Origin: Shewanella vesiculosa
GTDB lineage: Bacteria > Pseudomonadota > Gammaproteobacteria > Enterobacterales > Shewanellaceae
Assembly (NCBI RefSeq): GCF_021560015.1
Contig: NZ_CP073588.1
Coordinates: 1,984,001 to 2,048,000, forward strand
Length of the DNA: 64,000 bases
Direction: 5' to 3'
Shown here: positions 19,573 to 27,315 of the stretch, piece by piece
How positions within the stretch are numbered: the stretch's first letter is position 1
How the letters are laid out: each line of letters starts with the position of its first letter
Notes under the pieces: model-generated
The model's input: only the letters and a program-made list of their open reading frames with translations
The model's database searches: none
What the model was told of the DNA's origin: nothing
Made by a program: the position numbers and the translations under genes

Positions 19573-20004
19573 TTATTCTCCTGCTAAAAATGATTCTGCT
19601 GAATTAACCAAAAATCGCCCTTCTAACGCGCGACGACCTAATAACATCCTAAATTTCATGTGATCTCTATTGGTCAATGTCAGTTCGATGTCAAAAAGTT
19701 GTGTACCGATAAGAATGGGGGTTTTTATCACGTAACGTTTGGTTACATGGCCGCCGGAATCACTGACATCTCGGCGATCAAATACTTGAAACTCACACAC
19801 GACTTCTCGGTCAGAATCCTGATCAGGATGCAGCCAGACTCGAACCCATTTTTGGTTATTTTTTTGAAACGGTTTTATTTTGAACGCATGCAAACAAGAT
19901 GTTTTTGCGCCAGTATCCACTTTGATTTTGACTCTTTCGTTGCCAATATCAGGAAAAGTGCCCCACTCACGCCAACCCACAATACCGAGGGAATGTTCAG
20001 TCAT
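19573..20004 (-). CDS. RimK-associated retropepsin-like protease (DUF785, ATP-dependent zinc protease family; RimB-like)
   Basis: A 143-residue protein of the family often annotated as ATP-dependent zinc protease. Its fold is the retropepsin type: one DTGA catalytic-aspartate motif (Asp30, VKVDTGAKTS) and a second conserved RMLLGRRAL block near the C-terminus. It is expected to act as a homodimer. The start was set at ATG 20004, 6 bases after AAGGA, although the frame also allows TTG at 20010. It is the first gene of a tight operon with rimK and the M14-like gene. In Pseudomonas a related protease gene (rimB) lies beside rimK and affects RimK activity; the same role here is inference. Confidence 0.85.
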   Translation of the reverse strand: MTEHSLGIVGWREWGTFPDIGNERVKIKVDTGAKTSCLHAFKIKPFQKNNQKWVRVWLHPDQDSDREVVCEFQVFDRRDVSDSGGHVTKRYVIKTPILIGTQLFDIELTLTNRDHMKFRMLLGRRALEGRFLVNSAESFLAGE

Positions 20005-20469
20005 GGTCAATCCTTTCTTGTAGAGGAATTATTCATTCCAAAGTGTAATCTTTAAATAAATTAGTGTTTGAATAGATAGCAAAATCGGTTTAACGTCTTG
20101 CACTAGCCAACCAATATATGTTGTTGATGAAAGATGAACCACAGGTTTACATCAATAAACCAGCCTTTGAAGCGATTTTAACACCAACACTTTATTTATA
20201 TCAAATTAACATTCATAGAATAACGAAAAAAAATTTCTATCTCAGTAAGTTACAATGGATATACGGAAATTTAAAAAGCATCAAAATATTATGTTTACTC
20301 TAGATAAAATACCAAAAAACACCGCATTAATATAGAGATGTCAACATAAGGTATTCAATCTTAATAGTTTAAATAAATCCTAGCTATGTCACTTACTACA
20401 GACATTGTTTAACATACTAGTAAAATTATAACATTATAATCTGCATCGCTATTGTAAAAAGGTATCGTC
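20005..20469. other. Divergent intergenic region, very AT-rich
   Basis: About 460 bases between the divergent rimK operon and the DUF2461 gene. A possible sigma-70 promoter for the latter is TTGTTT (20405-20410), 16 bases, then TATAAC (20427-20432). The 61-codon frame at 20118-20303 has no ribosome site or family resemblance and was not called. No repeats of note. Confidence 0.4.
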
Positions 20470-21141
20470 ATGTTCAGTCAACTTAGTTTCGATTTTTTAA
20501 ACACTCTCGCAGCCAATAATGATAGAGAATGGTTTAAAGCCAACCAGCAACAATATGAAGATCAGGTTAGAAGCCCTGCATTACAATTTATACAAGCCAT
20601 GCAAGGACCCATTTTAGGCTTATCACCACGATTTGTTGCTGTAGCTAAAAAAGTCGGGGGTAGCCTAATGCGCCCACAACGCGACAGTCGCTTTAGTAAA
20701 AATAAAACGCCTTATAAGACCAATGTGGGTATCCAGTTTAGACACTTTCAAGCAAAAGATGTGCATGCGCCTGGATTTTATGTCCATATTGCCAATGATG
20801 AATGCTTTATTGCGGCTGGAATTTGGCATCCTGAATCAAAAACGCTCAATGCAATTCGCCATTGTATTGATGAAAACCCTAACGCGTACCAAAAAGCATT
20901 AGCGCAATTGAGGCAGGCTGGATTTGAATTAACAGGCGATAGCTTATCCAGACCGCCACGCGGATTTGATAAACATCATCCCATGATTGACGAGCTAAAG
21001 CGTAAAGACTTTATCGCCATAAAATCCATTAGTCCTGAGCAAGTATGCCAGGCTGATTTTGTCGAGTTTTGTGCGCAAGAATATCAGCATACTCGCGCAT
21101 TAATGGCTTACTTATGCTTTGCCCTAGAGCTAGATTTTTAG
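20470..21141 (+). CDS. DUF2461 domain-containing protein
   Basis: A 223-residue cytoplasmic protein of the DUF2461 (TIGR02453) family, widespread and uncharacterised. Diagnostic stretches are the N-terminal FDFLNTLAANNDREWFKANQ and the central RDSRFSKNKTPYKTN followed by GFYVHI. The length is that of the family. It is monocistronic, with its own upstream region and a weak hairpin after the stop. ATG 20470 is preceded by AAAAGG about 8 bases upstream. The function is unknown. Confidence 0.9.
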   Translation: MFSQLSFDFLNTLAANNDREWFKANQQQYEDQVRSPALQFIQAMQGPILGLSPRFVAVAKKVGGSLMRPQRDSRFSKNKTPYKTNVGIQFRHFQAKDVHAPGFYVHIANDECFIAAGIWHPESKTLNAIRHCIDENPNAYQKALAQLRQAGFELTGDSLSRPPRGFDKHHPMIDELKRKDFIAIKSISPEQVCQADFVEFCAQEYQHTRALMAYLCFALELDF

Positions 21142-21149
21142 TCTTTAAG

Positions 21150-21176
21150 CACCATAACGACACGTTAATCATGGTG
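21150..21176 (+). terminator. Possible weak terminator after the DUF2461 gene
   Basis: CACCAT (21150-21155) pairs with ATGGTG (21171-21176), with an inner AACG/CGTT stem, followed by TTGTTG rather than a clean T-run. It lies 9 bases after the stop codon. Confidence 0.4.
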
Positions 21177-21310
21177 TTGTTGAAAATATTAACTCATTTT
21201 TACGCTGTTATAGTTTTAGCTCATTATTTAGATAAGCCGTGTTAAACTAGCAAAAAATAGTTTCCGGTGCAGCACTCTGTTAGTTGCTGCACCTATTACC
21301 AGGTCAATTC

Positions 21311-22687
21311 ATGAGCCATAATATTTCCGCCATGTCTAACACAACACCATCAATTGAGACATCTGCGTCCGAAATCGCTGCGATCACGCCAGCACATAAA
21401 CGCGCCTTAAGTTACTCGACAACGATTGAAACACTCTTCAATCAAGTGATGAACACCGGCATGCCAGCCGATAGAATCATTGGCCAATATTTTCGCGAGC
21501 ATAAAAAACATGGCTCTAAAGATAGACGAGTGATCCGTGAAAGTTTGTTTGGTTTATTTCGCTGGTGGGGTTGGTTAAGCCAGTTAGAGACCAGTCATAA
21601 ACACAGTACATGGTTCCAACAATTAAGCGCTTGTGCAATGTTAGAACAACACCCATGGCATGATGTCACTGGTGCTTGGAATGATTTTGCTGATTGGCCT
21701 CAAACCCGTGCAGATCAAACCACCCTAGATAATCAAGCCACATTAAAAGATAAATTAGCCGCTTATATTGCTTTAAGCGCGATAGAAAGTTGTCAAATCA
21801 CTCAGTTATTACCCCAATGGTTTTGGCAACTTTGTCCAGTTGATAGCACAGAGCAATATGCGCTTGTTAACGCAATGACGACTCGCCCCCCCATTTGGGC
21901 TCGGGCACAAACATTATCAACAGCCAAATTAATTACGTCACTTAAACAAGCGGGTGTTGAAGCTAAAACTAGCGGCTACTTTGCCGATGCCATTAGTCTA
22001 GGGCATAAAAGTATTAATCTAAATGAGATAGAGGTTTATAAACAAGGTCATCTTGAAATTCAGGATTTAGCCTCACAAGTTATTGGCCAAATTTGCCAGC
22101 CAAACAATCATGAAAAATGGTGGGATGCGTGCAGTGGTGCTGGCGGTAAATCCCTGCAATTGCATTCATTAATGTCACAGCAAAGCACAAAATTCAGCGG
22201 TAACATTACGGCATCAGATATTCGCCATAAACCTTTAGAAGAACTGCGTAAAAGAGCTAAACGTGCGGGTTTTGAGCATATCAGTGTCGCGCCATGGAAA
22301 GGAGAGGTATTGCCTGTCGATGCTAATGCTTTTGACGGTGTATTAGTTGATGCACCCTGCAGCTGCACTGGCACTTGGCGTCGAAATCCTGATATGCGCT
22401 GGCTTGATGATGCTAGCGCGATTACAGACAAACCTATACTTCAATTAGCAATTTTACGTCGAAGCGCTGCTGCAGTAAAATCGGGCGGTAAATTGGTTTA
22501 TGCCACCTGCTCTTTATCACCAAGTGAAAATGAACAGATTGTGAAAGACTTTTTATCAGTAACGTCTGAGTTTGAACTTGAACCAGTCATACATCCTTTT
22601 ACTGGTGAGCAATTTGATATGTTAACGATTTGGCCTCAACAAGCCGATAGTGATGGGATGTTTGTTGCTAAGATGCGTCGTAAATAG
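21311..22687 (+). CDS. RsmB/NOP-family SAM-dependent rRNA cytosine-C5 methyltransferase
   Basis: A 458-residue class I methyltransferase of the RsmB/NSUN type that makes m5C in rRNA. The N-terminal ~190 residues are a helical, RsmB-like region. The SAM-binding motif WDACSGAGGKSLQL is near residue 272. Motif IV is DAPCSCTG (Cys350) and motif VI is YATCSLSPSEN (Cys400), which gives the two-cysteine mechanism. The first in-frame start is TTG 21284, but ATG 21311 sits 8 bases after AGGT and was preferred. It is not the def/fmt-linked rsmB context, so the target (16S C967 or another) is uncertain. Confidence 0.88.
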   Translation: MSHNISAMSNTTPSIETSASEIAAITPAHKRALSYSTTIETLFNQVMNTGMPADRIIGQYFREHKKHGSKDRRVIRESLFGLFRWWGWLSQLETSHKHSTWFQQLSACAMLEQHPWHDVTGAWNDFADWPQTRADQTTLDNQATLKDKLAAYIALSAIESCQITQLLPQWFWQLCPVDSTEQYALVNAMTTRPPIWARAQTLSTAKLITSLKQAGVEAKTSGYFADAISLGHKSINLNEIEVYKQGHLEIQDLASQVIGQICQPNNHEKWWDACSGAGGKSLQLHSLMSQQSTKFSGNITASDIRHKPLEELRKRAKRAGFEHISVAPWKGEVLPVDANAFDGVLVDAPCSCTGTWRRNPDMRWLDDASAITDKPILQLAILRRSAAAVKSGGKLVYATCSLSPSENEQIVKDFLSVTSEFELEPVIHPFTGEQFDMLTIWPQQADSDGMFVAKMRRK

Positions 22688-22726
22688 CACGCTGACTCAA
22701 ACACTAATGCCAAATAATGCTCCACT

Positions 22727-22751
22727 AAAAAGCCATCTTTCGATGGCTTTT
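22727..22751. terminator. Rho-independent terminator, probably bidirectional
   Basis: The stem AAAAGCCATC/GATGGCTTTT with a TTTC tetraloop (22738-22741) lies about 40 bases after the methyltransferase stop and before the convergent DUF2802 gene. Confidence 0.9.
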
Positions 22752-22782
22752 ATATTATGGTTCACAGACAAACACTATTGAG

Positions 22783-23181
22783 CTATTTTCTGTGCAGCCG
22801 CAGTATTAATTCCGCTTCAGCTTTTGGCAATTCACACTCTTGCATTAACTCTTCAATACCAGCCCCAAGACCGACCATTTTAAGCGCACGCGAGTATAAT
22901 TTAGCTTGTGGGTCTTGCTGGCTAGCTTCTTCAAGCATATCAGACTGTTTAGACAGTTTTTTTTCTAGTTCGACAACTCGCCTACCGACACCAATAGTAC
23001 CACTGCGTAATTCGTGTAATTCACGCTTAACAGCTTCACGCTGACGGTCGCTTTCTTTAACCAACACAGTCAGGGCATCCACTTTAGTTTTTAATTTACT
23101 CGACTGTTTTTGCAAGTAAAGTACTAAAACAAGACATGCAATCGCACACACTAAAGCTGCAATTAGAAATTCATCACCCAT
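22783..23181 (-). CDS. DUF2802 domain-containing protein, chemotaxis-cluster companion
   Basis: A 132-residue protein with an N-terminal membrane anchor (DEFLIAALVCAIACLVLVLYL), a coiled coil (~residues 28-85, heptad-like KLKTKVDALTVLVKE and VVELEKKLSK) and a C-terminal helix-turn-helix-like DUF2802 region (KMVGLGAGIEELMQECELPKAEAELI). The ATG at 23181 lies 7 bases after AGG; longer starts run through a terminator hairpin. This family sits immediately downstream of cheW in Vibrio and Shewanella chemotaxis operons. The function is unknown. Confidence 0.85.
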   Translation of the reverse strand: MGDEFLIAALVCAIACLVLVLYLQKQSSKLKTKVDALTVLVKESDRQREAVKRELHELRSGTIGVGRRVVELEKKLSKQSDMLEEASQQDPQAKLYSRALKMVGLGAGIEELMQECELPKAEAELILRLHRK

Positions 23182-23226
23182 TAACATACCTATGTTGCTA
23201 TTACTCAAAAGCACTAAGCCAAACAA

Positions 23227-23255
23227 AAAAGCCAACAGTGATTCGGTTGGCTTTT
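23227..23255 (-). terminator. Rho-independent terminator after cheW
   Basis: A 10-base stem, AAAAGCCAAC (23227-23236) and GTTGGCTTTT (23246-23255), with a 9-base loop. Read on the minus strand it is followed by TTTTTT. It lies 15 bases after the cheW stop and upstream of the DUF2802 start, so the latter is read through or has its own promoter. Confidence 0.88.
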
Positions 23256-23269
23256 CGGTTACAACACGA

Positions 23270-23764
23270 CTAGATTTGAGTTAATTCAACCCACTCATCG
23301 TCAGATAATAGTTTATCTAAATCAACCAAGATTAATAACTCGTTGTCGCGATTACTCACCCCTTGAATAAATTTAGCACTTTCTTCCGTGCCGACATTAG
23401 GAGCGTTATCGATTTCAGAACGGCGCAAGTATACGACTTCAGCCACGCTATCAACTAAGATACCAATAACTTGTTTTTCTGCTTCAATAATCACGATACG
23501 AGTCGAGTCGTCTAATTCTGCTGATTGTAAGCCAAAACGTGAACGAGTATCGATAACGGTAACTACGTTTCCGCGAAGGTTAATAATCCCTAACACATAA
23601 TCAGGAGCACCTGGCACAGGAGCTATTTCGGTATAACGTAATACTTCCTGAACTTGCATTACGTTAATACCATAGGTTTCATTATCTAATTTAAATGTTA
23701 CCCATTGTAATACTGCATCGTCTTTACTTGCAGCAACCGCTGCTACACTTCTAGAATCGCTCAT
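23270..23764 (-). CDS. cheW: CheW, chemotaxis coupling protein
   Basis: A 164-residue CheW that links chemoreceptors to the CheA kinase in polar arrays. A complete CheW fold is seen: LQWVTFKLDNETYGINVMQVQEVLRY, PGAPDYVLGIINLRGNVVTVIDTR, then VIGILVDSVAEV. The N-terminus carries a short low-complexity extension. It starts 2 bases after the parP stop with a GAGG box inside the junction, so it is coupled to parP. It is the last gene of the che operon before a strong terminator. Confidence 0.95.
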   Translation of the reverse strand: MSDSRSVAAVAASKDDAVLQWVTFKLDNETYGINVMQVQEVLRYTEIAPVPGAPDYVLGIINLRGNVVTVIDTRSRFGLQSAELDDSTRIVIIEAEKQVIGILVDSVAEVVYLRRSEIDNAPNVGTEESAKFIQGVSNRDNELLILVDLDKLLSDDEWVELTQI

Positions 23765-23766
23765 AG

Positions 23767-24825
23767 TTAACCTCGGTCAATCGAATCCTGACAACCTAAA
23801 CCTGCATCAAGCATTTTGATTAATGCTTGAACATGTAAAATGCCACACATTTGTTGTTTTACTACTCCAGCAAGCCAAGGACGCTTACCCGGTTTTTCAC
23901 GCCAATTGACGTGGGATTTATCTATTTTAACGGCGTTAACTAACGATTCGCACGTTAGTCCCCACTGACTATCTTCTAGCATAACAAGATATTGATAATT
24001 TACCGTTTGTGCTAATGCTGGAGAATATTTTTCAGGCATTACCCATGCACATGTATCAACCACATTAATTTTAGTATCTCGGTGGGTTTGCACCCCTTTA
24101 AACCAAGAGGGCCTACCAATAAGATGGTTTATCTTGTCAATTTTAATAATCCCCCCCAAGCTCACTAGTGGTACCGCTAACGTTAACCCTGCAACATTAA
24201 AGAATAGCACCTGAAACTCATCATCAAGTACTTCTTGTAAATCATGGGTGATACTCGGTGGTTGATGCCCAACCTGAGTTTGTGGTGGCGTTTGCACTTG
24301 CTCCGCCGAATTCATCACCAACTCTTCATGCTTAATAATAGCGTCTTTTATAACAGCATGTGAACTTTCGTTATTATTTATATCGACTAACGGCTTGATT
24401 TCTTTATCCGTTAGCTCTATTTCTTGTGTTTTTGTATTATTAACGACTGCTTTAGGCTCAATATCACTAATTGCCTGACGAACACGTTCAGCGCTATTTT
24501 TGATCTGTTGCGATAAATCTGTTTCAGCACTAGGTGTAGATACTGCTGATAATAATTTTTCAAGCGCCAGTTTATCTACACTGGTTGTCGGCTGGGCATA
24601 ATCCCACTGGCTCGCAACAACAGATGAAATCTTAGACAAAGTTGGTGGTGAATAATGCGCTGATGAAGATGCGGCTATTGTGGTGGTATCAGCCAGCTTG
24701 TCCTCGATAATATTTAGCGATTTAGTAGTAATATTATTAGCAGGATTCACAGGAATCGACTCTGACGATTCCTGTAGTAAAAGACTGAAATAATCAAAAA
24801 CAGTTTCATCAACCGATTTTGACAT
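23767..24825 (-). CDS. parP: ParP-like CheW-domain protein (polar chemotaxis array partner)
   Basis: A 352-residue protein with a long variable N-terminal region (~1-200, rich in Ser/Thr/Asp) and a C-terminal CheW-like domain (~205-345: EFQVLFFNVAGLTLAVPLVSLGGI, WFKGVQTHRDTKINVVDT, WLAGVVKQQMCGILHVQAL). In Vibrio the gene at this position, between parC and cheW, is ParP. There it binds the ParA-like ParC, CheA and receptors and keeps the array at the cell pole. The same role is inferred from domain layout and gene order. ATG has an AGGAG box and overlaps the end of parC by 17 bases. Confidence 0.85.
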   Translation of the reverse strand: MSKSVDETVFDYFSLLLQESSESIPVNPANNITTKSLNIIEDKLADTTTIAASSSAHYSPPTLSKISSVVASQWDYAQPTTSVDKLALEKLLSAVSTPSAETDLSQQIKNSAERVRQAISDIEPKAVVNNTKTQEIELTDKEIKPLVDINNNESSHAVIKDAIIKHEELVMNSAEQVQTPPQTQVGHQPPSITHDLQEVLDDEFQVLFFNVAGLTLAVPLVSLGGIIKIDKINHLIGRPSWFKGVQTHRDTKINVVDTCAWVMPEKYSPALAQTVNYQYLVMLEDSQWGLTCESLVNAVKIDKSHVNWREKPGKRPWLAGVVKQQMCGILHVQALIKMLDAGLGCQDSIDRG

Positions 24826-25603
24826 GGTTAAACTCCTGAGAAAATAAAAAATCCAGCAGACGATTGTAAGCTTTTACACCTCGGCTACTGGCTGAATAAT
24901 GTGATGCTGGTAAATGAGCCAAGCTTGCATCTCTAAATTTAGTATCCACAGGAATCACATCACTTGGCCAAAGTGATGAACCATATTTATCCTGCAAAAA
25001 TTGTAGTGCGATAGGTGAGGCTTTAGTTCGCTTGTCATACATAGTCGGTAATACTGTGAAACTGTATCGTGTTTTCTTAGAACGCCCCATGATTTCCATG
25101 GTTTTCACCATACGTTCAAGGCCTTTTATGGCTAAAAACTCAGTCTGAACCGGTATAATAATGTGATGACTTGCAGCTAATGCATTGACCATTAGCACCC
25201 CTAAAACAGGTGGGCAGTCAATGATAGCCACATCATATTTATCTTCAAGTAGCGCCAATAAATTGCGCAACACCAAGCCCATACCTTCCTGATGACCTAA
25301 GGATCTATCCAGTGTTGCTAACGCCATATTAGCAGCAATAATATCCAGTCCCTCTATTTGAGTAGGGATGACATTTTGTAATATAAACTCTTGAGTCAGT
25401 GTCTGGTGATTCAAAAAGACATCATAAAGCGAACATGGCACTTCATCTGAATCAATACCTAAGTAATAACCCAATGAAGCATGAGGATCAGTATCAATCA
25501 TCAGCACTCGTTGACCACGCTTAACCAATGCTCCGGCTAAACTGGCTACTGTGGTTGTTTTACCGACACCACCTTTTTGATTCGCTACCGTCCATACTTT
25601 CAA
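24809..25603 (-). CDS. parC: ParC/Soj-like ParA-family ATPase for polar chemotaxis arrays
   Basis: A 264-residue deviant-Walker ATPase: KGGVGKTTT at residues 10-18, the DTDPHASLGYYLG switch, and the VAIIDCPPVLG Walker B. In chromosomal par systems soj sits beside spo0J/parB. Here it sits inside the chemotaxis operon between a small membrane protein and parP, which matches ParC of Vibrio, the ATPase that places chemoreceptor arrays at the cell poles. The role is therefore array positioning rather than DNA segregation (inference from context). Confidence 0.88.
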   Translation of the reverse strand: MKVWTVANQKGGVGKTTTVASLAGALVKRGQRVLMIDTDPHASLGYYLGIDSDEVPCSLYDVFLNHQTLTQEFILQNVIPTQIEGLDIIAANMALATLDRSLGHQEGMGLVLRNLLALLEDKYDVAIIDCPPVLGVLMVNALAASHHIIIPVQTEFLAIKGLERMVKTMEIMGRSKKTRYSFTVLPTMYDKRTKASPIALQFLQDKYGSSLWPSDVIPVDTKFRDASLAHLPASHYSASSRGVKAYNRLLDFLFSQEFNHVKIG

Positions 25604-25649
25604 AAAAAGCCTCTCAACTCATTATAATGATGCTGTTATGGAATATTGA

Positions 25650-26102
25650 CTACTGCTTGTGTTGTGTATCATCACGGGTTGTTACACGGATCCCGCCGTT
25701 AGGTAAACGGATCACCTTAACCCCTTGAGCATCTTCTGACACTATGATTTCTTGATTATTGCCTTCACTAACAACTTCGGGATGCTTATGTTTAGTGGGC
25801 TGATCATCATCTAAAGCGCCAGGTCCAAACAACACACTTTTAGCTTGCTCTTGTCCTGCGGACGCAACAATTGCTTGAGTTTGTTCAGGATGCTGAGTTA
25901 ACCAATTAGCAATATTAGCAGCTTGCTCCTCAGGAACCATCAAAAGTACTTGAGAGTCGGTTAAACGAGCCACATCTTGCTTTAATAGTGTTATCTTTTT
26001 ATTCGCATCAACATACAAACCCGCTAGTACTAAGATGGCAATAAAACACAGAAAAAAACCCAGCATGTGCTTAGTCTGTAAGGAATAACTCGACTTAGCC
26101 AC
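25650..26102 (-). CDS. Small membrane-anchored protein of unknown function in the chemotaxis operon
   Basis: A 150-residue protein with one N-terminal membrane helix (~residues 13-29, [20 protein letters not shown]), a short coiled coil ([17 protein letters not shown]), a helical middle ([21 protein letters not shown]), and a polar, probably disordered region. It ends with a small beta-like motif, [19 protein letters not shown]. The positive-inside pattern would place most of it outside the cytoplasm. It overlaps the cheB stop by 8 bases and precedes parC by 46 bases. No known domain was recognised. In the Vibrio operon cheB is followed directly by parC, as far as I recall, so this is an extra component. 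Confidence 0.8.
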   Translation of the reverse strand: MAKSSYSLQTKHMLGFFLCFIAILVLAGLYVDANKKITLLKQDVARLTDSQVLLMVPEEQAANIANWLTQHPEQTQAIVASAGQEQAKSVLFGPGALDDDQPTKHKHPEVVSEGNNQEIIVSEDAQGVKVIRLPNGGIRVTTRDDTQHKQ

Positions 26103-27288
26103 GACTAGACTCTTTTAAAATAGCTTCAGCAATATTATCCAACGAAATAGAGTGAGTCGAGATACCAGCAGATGCTACAGCTTGTGGCATACCATAGACA
26201 ACACAACTCGCTTCATCTTGTGCCCAAATTGTTGCACCAACAGACTTTAACATTCTAGCCCCTTCTCTACCGTCGGCCCCCATCCCAGTCAACACTACAG
26301 CCAAAACATCTCCACCAAAAGCTTTAGATGCAGACGCAAAAGTAATATCTACACTTGGCTTATAATTCATTTCAGGGGTACCAGGAACAACTTTAAGTCT
26401 GCCTGTAATACCATTTCGCTCAACCATAAGCTGCATACCACCGGGCGCTAAATAAGCGCATCCAGGGCGCATAACATCCCCATTTTCAGCCTCTTTTACA
26501 TCAATTTTACACAATGTATTTAAACGTGCTGCAAATGCAGGAGTAAATGCTGCAGGCATGTGCTGGATCAATACAATTGGATGAGGATAATTAGCAGGAA
26601 AAGCGGTTAATACTTTCTGCAAAGCCACTGGTCCACCAGTTGAAGTCCCGATAAGTAATACTTTGTATTGTTTACCACTAGCCCGAATAGACGATATTGA
26701 TGAACTCGTGTTATTGGGAGTATGGCGATCGGGAGATGCACTAGAGTGGGTTGCTGCAGGCGTTGGAGTTAAACCGCTGCTAAATGGACGACGAGATGAA
26801 TAGGTATCCGAAGCGGAAACCGATGTTTTACGAGGTTCAGGTGATGATGAAGTCGATAATGAACTTGATGCTGAACTTGGGCGATATACTCTGCGTCGCC
26901 CCAAAGCTTTAATTCGCTGCTGCAGTAACAGTATTGCATCGTCTTTATTGGTCGCAATATCTTCAAAGCGTTTTGGTAAAAAATCTAATGCGCCGGCTTC
27001 TAACGCATCAAGTGTCGCTTTGGCACCATCATGAGTTAATGATGAAAACATTAAAATTGGAGTGGGGTTAGTAGCCATGATTTCACGCACAGCAGTAATA
27101 CCATCCATCACTGGCATTTCAATGTCCATGGTAATGACTTGAGGCTTTAACTTTGCAGCCATTTCAACAGCTTCTTTACCGTTAACAGCAACAGCAACGA
27201 CTTCGAGATCAGGATCTTTATTAACAATCTCACTGACTCGACGTCGAAAAAAGCTAGAATCATCTACAACTAATACTTTTATGGCCAT
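26095..27288 (-). CDS. cheB: CheB, protein-glutamate methylesterase/deamidase
   Basis: A 397-residue two-domain enzyme that demethylates chemoreceptors. The receiver domain (~1-125) has phospho-acceptor Asp55 ([12 protein letters not shown]). A Ser/Pro-rich linker (~137-203) is unusually long and low in complexity. The catalytic domain has the triad Ser216 (GTSTGGP), His243 (IQHMPA) and Asp339 (GMGADGREG). It is activated by CheA phosphorylation. It lies 27 bases downstream of cheA. Confidence 0.96.
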   Translation of the reverse strand: MAIKVLVVDDSSFFRRRVSEIVNKDPDLEVVAVAVNGKEAVEMAAKLKPQVITMDIEMPVMDGITAVREIMATNPTPILMFSSLTHDGAKATLDALEAGALDFLPKRFEDIATNKDDAILLLQQRIKALGRRRVYRPSSASSSLSTSSSPEPRKTSVSASDTYSSRRPFSSGLTPTPAATHSSASPDRHTPNNTSSSISSIRASGKQYKVLLIGTSTGGPVALQKVLTAFPANYPHPIVLIQHMPAAFTPAFAARLNTLCKIDVKEAENGDVMRPGCAYLAPGGMQLMVERNGITGRLKVVPGTPEMNYKPSVDITFASASKAFGGDVLAVVLTGMGADGREGARMLKSVGATIWAQDEASCVVYGMPQAVASAGISTHSISLDNIAEAILKESSRG

Positions 27289-27315
27289 TTAATTCCTTAA
27301 ATAATGGAACTTTTT

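Noticed and set aside
20118..20303. 61-codon plus-strand frame in the rimK/DUF2461 gap
   Set aside because: No ribosome-binding site, no recognisable family and composition typical of non-coding AT-rich DNA.
24809..25603. ParA-like ATPase as a chromosome or plasmid partition protein
   Set aside because: No parB or parS-like gene nearby; it sits inside the chemotaxis operon next to a CheW-domain ParP-like gene.
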